A stretch of 16,075 nucleotides of DNA from Croceimicrobium sp965658275 (lineage in GTDB: Bacteria; Bacteroidota; Bacteroidia; Flavobacteriales; Schleiferiaceae), in contig CBFHRN010000044.1 in NCBI GenBank assembly GCA_965658275.1, positions 1 to 16,075 of the forward strand. The letters are read 5' to 3'. Made by a program: the position numbers and the translations under genes. Each line of letters starts with the position of its first letter. Position 1 is the stretch's first letter. Below are positions 13,232 to 16,075 of the stretch, piece after piece. Below the pieces are notes generated by a model that saw only the letters and a list, made by a program, of their open reading frames with translations, was not told the origin of the DNA and ran no database searches.

Positions 13232-14323
13232 ATGAAATGTGGTATCGTAGGATTACCCAACGTAGGTAAGTCCACTCTTTTTAATTGCTTATCCAATGCC
13301 AAGGCGCAATCGGCCAACTTTCCATTTTGTACGATTGAACCAAATGTTGGGATGGTGAGTGTGCCTGATGAGCGTTTAGAGAATTTAGAGTCTATGGTAA
13401 ACCCACAAAGGGTAGTGCCAGCCACTGTGGAGATTGTGGATATCGCGGGATTGGTGAAAGGCGCCTCTAAAGGGGAGGGGCTTGGAAACCAGTTTTTAGG
13501 GAATATCCGTGAGTGTAATGCGATATTACATGTCTTACGCTGTTTTGAGAATGATAACATCACCCATGTAGACGGTAGTGTAGATCCCTTACGAGATAAG
13601 GATACTATAGATACAGAGCTGCAGCTAAAGGACCTCGATACACTCGAAAAACGTTTGGATAAGCATCGTAAAGCAGCGCGTACCGGCGATAAAAGCGAGG
13701 TGCGTAATGTGGAGTTATTGGAGCGTCTTTTAAAGCATATTGAATCTGGAGCCAATGTTCGTTCTTTCGATCGGTCTGAAGAGGAAGGTGAATTGATCAA
13801 AGAGATTCAGTTTTTAACCGATAAGCCCGTGCTATACGTTTGTAATGTTGATGAAACATCGGCATTAAGCGGAAATGACTGGGTGAAACAGGTGGAAGAA
13901 ATGGCTAAATCGGAAGGTGCCGAGGTAATTCATCTTGCAGCAGCTACGGAGGCGGATATTAGTGAACTCGAGTCTTACGAGGAGCGTCAAATCTTCTTGG
14001 AGGATTTAGGGCTAAGCGAGCCTGGAGTAAATCGCTTAATTCGCAAGGCCTACCACCTACTGAACTTGCAAACCTATTTTACCGCTGGGGAAAAAGAAGT
14101 CCGTGCTTGGACCATCAAAAAAGGTTTCACCGCGCCGCAAGCCGCGGGAGTCATTCACACCGATTTTGAGAAAGGCTTTATTCGTGCTGAAGTCATCAAA
14201 TACCAAGATTATTTAGATCTAGGTTCCGAAACGGCAGTGCGAGATGCTGGTAAACTTAAAGTAGAAGGGAAAGAGTATGTAGTGGCCGACGGCGACATCA
14301 TGCACTTCCGTTTCAACGTTTAG
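13232..14323 (+). CDS. ychF: Redox-responsive ATPase/GTPase YchF
   Basis: 363-residue member of the OLA1/YchF branch of the Obg-like GTPases, which bind ATP in preference to GTP and associate with ribosomes; length is exactly the family norm. G1 is GLPNVGKST (7-15), G3 is DIAGLVKGASKGEG (70-83), and the G4 position is NVDE (205-208) in place of NKxD, the feature that gives YchF its ATP preference. A coiled-coil-like helical insert lies at about 125-175 and the TGS domain at about 280-363, ending with VADGDIMHFRFNV. No terminator separates it from parE 91 nt downstream, so read-through is possible. Confidence 0.96.
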   Translation: MKCGIVGLPNVGKSTLFNCLSNAKAQSANFPFCTIEPNVGMVSVPDERLENLESMVNPQRVVPATVEIVDIAGLVKGASKGEGLGNQFLGNIRECNAILHVLRCFENDNITHVDGSVDPLRDKDTIDTELQLKDLDTLEKRLDKHRKAARTGDKSEVRNVELLERLLKHIESGANVRSFDRSEEEGELIKEIQFLTDKPVLYVCNVDETSALSGNDWVKQVEEMAKSEGAEVIHLAAATEADISELESYEERQIFLEDLGLSEPGVNRLIRKAYHLLNLQTYFTAGEKEVRAWTIKKGFTAPQAAGVIHTDFEKGFIRAEVIKYQDYLDLGSETAVRDAGKLKVEGKEYVVADGDIMHFRFNV

Positions 14324-14370
14324 AAATCTTAATAAGTTGTGAAAAACTAGTCGGGCTGGGGCCTCGGCAT

Positions 14371-14426
14371 TTCTACGGCTATCGCTAATTTTAGCGATTA
14401 TCCATAATTCTATCATGGCCGTAGAA
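14371..14426 (+). promoter_or_regulatory. Nested inverted repeats covering the parE start codon
   Basis: Outer arms TTCTACGGCTAT (14371-14382) and ATGGCCGTAGAA (14415-14426) pair over 12 bp with one G-U; the right arm includes the parE ATG. Inside is a second inverted repeat, ATCGCTAATTTTAGCGAT (14381-14398), which also contains a -7-like TAATTTTA (14386-14393). An RNA started upstream could hide the parE start codon; one started at the inner -7 element would lack the left arm. The pairing is seen directly; the regulatory role is inference. Confidence 0.4.
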
Positions 14427-16075
14427 CAAAGCAATTACAGCGAGGAAAATATTCGCTCTCTCGATTGGAAAGAGCATATTCGTTTAAGACCGGGAATGTA
14501 CATCGGGAAATTAGGGGATGGCTCATCTCCTGATGACGGAGTTTACATCCTACTCAAGGAGGTCTTGGACAACTCTATTGATGAATTCGTAATGGGAGCG
14601 GGTAAAACCGTAGAAATTACGATTCGAGATGGAGAGGTCATGGTTCGTGATTATGGACGGGGCATTCCCTTAGGAAAAGTGGTGGATGTAGTTTCCAAAA
14701 TAAATACAGGTGCCAAATACGATTCCAAGGCTTTCAAAAAGTCGGTAGGTCTAAATGGGGTAGGAGCCAAGGCAGTAAATGCTTTGAGCGACCATTTTAT
14801 GGTTCAATCGGTGCGGGATGGCCAAACTAAGATCGCGCGTTTCGAGAAAGGGAACCTGATGGAAGATGCGCCCATAAAGGAGTCGACCCTTCGTAAAGGG
14901 ACCAAAGTGGTATTTAAGCCAGATGCCGGAGTCTTTAAGAACTATCGCTATGTGAAGGAGTATGTGGAGAAAATGCTCTGGAACTATGCCTACCTCAACC
15001 CTGGCCTTACGATTGTCTTTAATGGAGAGAAGATCTACAGCGAGAATGGCTTAAAAGACCTGTTGTCGGATGCTATTGATGCGCCTGTATTGCACGACAT
15101 CATTCACTTACGAGGAGAGGATATCGAAATTGCCCTAACGCATAGTGAGCGGAGTCAAAGTGATATGTATTATTCTTTTGTGAATGGACAGCACACGACT
15201 CAAGGAGGTACCCATCAGGCCGCTTTAAGGGAGGCTTTGGTGAAGACCCTACGCGAATTTTACAATAAGAGTTTTGAAGCTTCTGATATTCGAGACTCAG
15301 TGGTTGCGGCCATTGCTATCAAAGTAATTGAACCGGTATTTGAGTCGCAGACCAAAACGAAACTAGGCTCCAACGATATGGGTCCGGAAGGTCCTACCGT
15401 TCGAACTTTTGTAAACGACTTCGTTAAAACAAAGCTCGATAACTTCTTGCATAAAAATGAGCAAATTGCAGAAGCTATTTACCGTAAAATACTCCGCGCT
15501 GAAAAGGAGCGCAAAGAGCTGAGCGGTATTAAGAAATTAGCACGTGAAAGGGCTAAAAAAGCCAGTTTGCACAACCGTAAGCTGCGTGACTGTAGAAAGC
15601 ACTATAATGATCAAAAAGATTCGGAGCATCACTTAAGCACAACTTTGTTTATCACGGAGGGTGACTCGGCGAGTGGTTCGATTACCAAATCTAGAAATGT
15701 GAATACTCAAGCGGTATTCAGTCTTAAAGGAAAGCCCCTAAACTGCTATGGCCTCACGAAGAAAGTGGTTTATGAGAATGAGGAGTTCAACCTCTTGCAA
15801 GCGGCCCTAAATATTGAAGATGGCTTGGAAAACCTTCGTTACAATAACGTAGTAATTGCAACCGATGCCGATGTAGACGGCATGCATATTCGCCTGCTCT
15901 TGATCACCTTCTTCTTGCAGTTCTTCCCCGACTTGGTAAAAGAAGGCCACCTTTATATTTTGCAGACCCCCTTATTTAGGGTTCGCAACAAGAAGGAAAC
16001 CATTTACTGTTATTCGGAGGAGGAAAAGCGGGCGGCACTTTTAAAATTAGGCGTAAAGGCTGAGATTACTCGATT
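14415..16075 (+). CDS. parE: DNA topoisomerase IV subunit B, 5' part
   Basis: ATPase subunit of a type IIA topoisomerase, which with ParC separates linked daughter chromosomes. The gene runs off the right edge; 553 codons are present. The GHKL ATPase domain shows KEVLDNSIDE with catalytic E49 and N53, RDYGRGIP (78-85) and GLNGVGAKA (112-120); the transducer domain has QTKTKLGS; the Toprim domain has TEGDSASGS (from 414) and the metal-binding DADVDGMHIR (about 483-492). EGDSASGSITKSRN and SLKGKPLN point to ParE; GyrB has EGDSAGG and LRGKILN. The start MAVEQSNYSEENIRSLDWKEHIRLRPGMYIG is normal for the family. Confidence 0.93.
   Translation, partial: MAVEQSNYSEENIRSLDWKEHIRLRPGMYIGKLGDGSSPDDGVYILLKEVLDNSIDEFVMGAGKTVEITIRDGEVMVRDYGRGIPLGKVVDVVSKINTGAKYDSKAFKKSVGLNGVGAKAVNALSDHFMVQSVRDGQTKIARFEKGNLMEDAPIKESTLRKGTKVVFKPDAGVFKNYRYVKEYVEKMLWNYAYLNPGLTIVFNGEKIYSENGLKDLLSDAIDAPVLHDIIHLRGEDIEIALTHSERSQSDMYYSFVNGQHTTQGGTHQAALREALVKTLREFYNKSFEASDIRDSVVAAIAIKVIEPVFESQTKTKLGSNDMGPEGPTVRTFVNDFVKTKLDNFLHKNEQIAEAIYRKILRAEKERKELSGIKKLARERAKKASLHNRKLRDCRKHYNDQKDSEHHLSTTLFITEGDSASGSITKSRNVNTQAVFSLKGKPLNCYGLTKKVVYENEEFNLLQAALNIEDGLENLRYNNVVIATDADVDGMHIRLLLITFFLQFFPDLVKEGHLYILQTPLFRVRNKKETIYCYSEEEKRAALLKLGVKAEITR

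Noticed and set aside
1..16075. CRISPR array, insertion sequence, phage or defence genes
   Set aside because: No spaced direct repeats, transposase, integrase or defence-type domains were seen; the content is core chromosomal.

Overview
The window is core-chromosome DNA of a member of the Bacteroidota, most likely order Flavobacteriales; the exact family cannot be fixed from sequence alone. The evidence is the L28-L33-bL38 (DUF4295) ribosomal trio, bacillithiol synthesis (bshB1), a transketolase split into two genes, almost no Shine-Dalgarno sequences, and promoters of the Bacteroidota type (TTTG, about 19 bp, TAnnTTTG). No mobile element, CRISPR array or phage gene was seen, and no gene-free stretch exceeds 300 bases.

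Layout. 1-582: end of rpmB, then rpmG and the small ribosomal protein gene missed by length cut-offs, closed by a strong terminator. 650-2901: ftsY-rimO operon on +. 2919-4099: ribH and a membrane-anchored TPR protein on -, in one operon. 4198-5578: recF overlapping a DUF721/DciA-type gene on +; recF and the TPR gene are fired by back-to-back promoters. 5613-6032: ndk on -. 6244-6969: bshB1 on +, overlapping tail-to-tail a family-4 glycosyltransferase on - (6953-8059) that seems to lack an AUG start. 8084-8201: tRNA-His with its own terminator and promoter. 8274-9622: ECF sigma factor, small anti-sigma-like membrane protein and exported CpxP/Spy-like protein as one operon on -. 9692-9816: apparent remnant of a small secreted-protein gene. 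9892-13082: transketolase N-half, a secreted von Willebrand factor A protein and transketolase C-half, with gaps of 1 nt, on -. 13232-14323: ychF on +. 14415 to the end: 5' part of parE on +.

Function. Most genes are housekeeping: ribosome and protein targeting (rpmB, rpmG, bL38, ftsY, rimO), riboflavin (ribH), nucleotide pools (ndk), replication, repair and topology (recF, DUF721, parE), thiol redox buffering (bshB1) and the pentose phosphate pathway (two tkt halves). The less ordinary items are the VWA gene lodged between the transketolase halves, the sigma/anti-sigma/CpxP-like cassette that resembles an envelope-sensing circuit, a nested inverted repeat that can pair with the parE start codon, a shared extended promoter element (TAnnTTTGCC) at seven transcription units, and a tRNA-His with two U-U oppositions in its acceptor stem.
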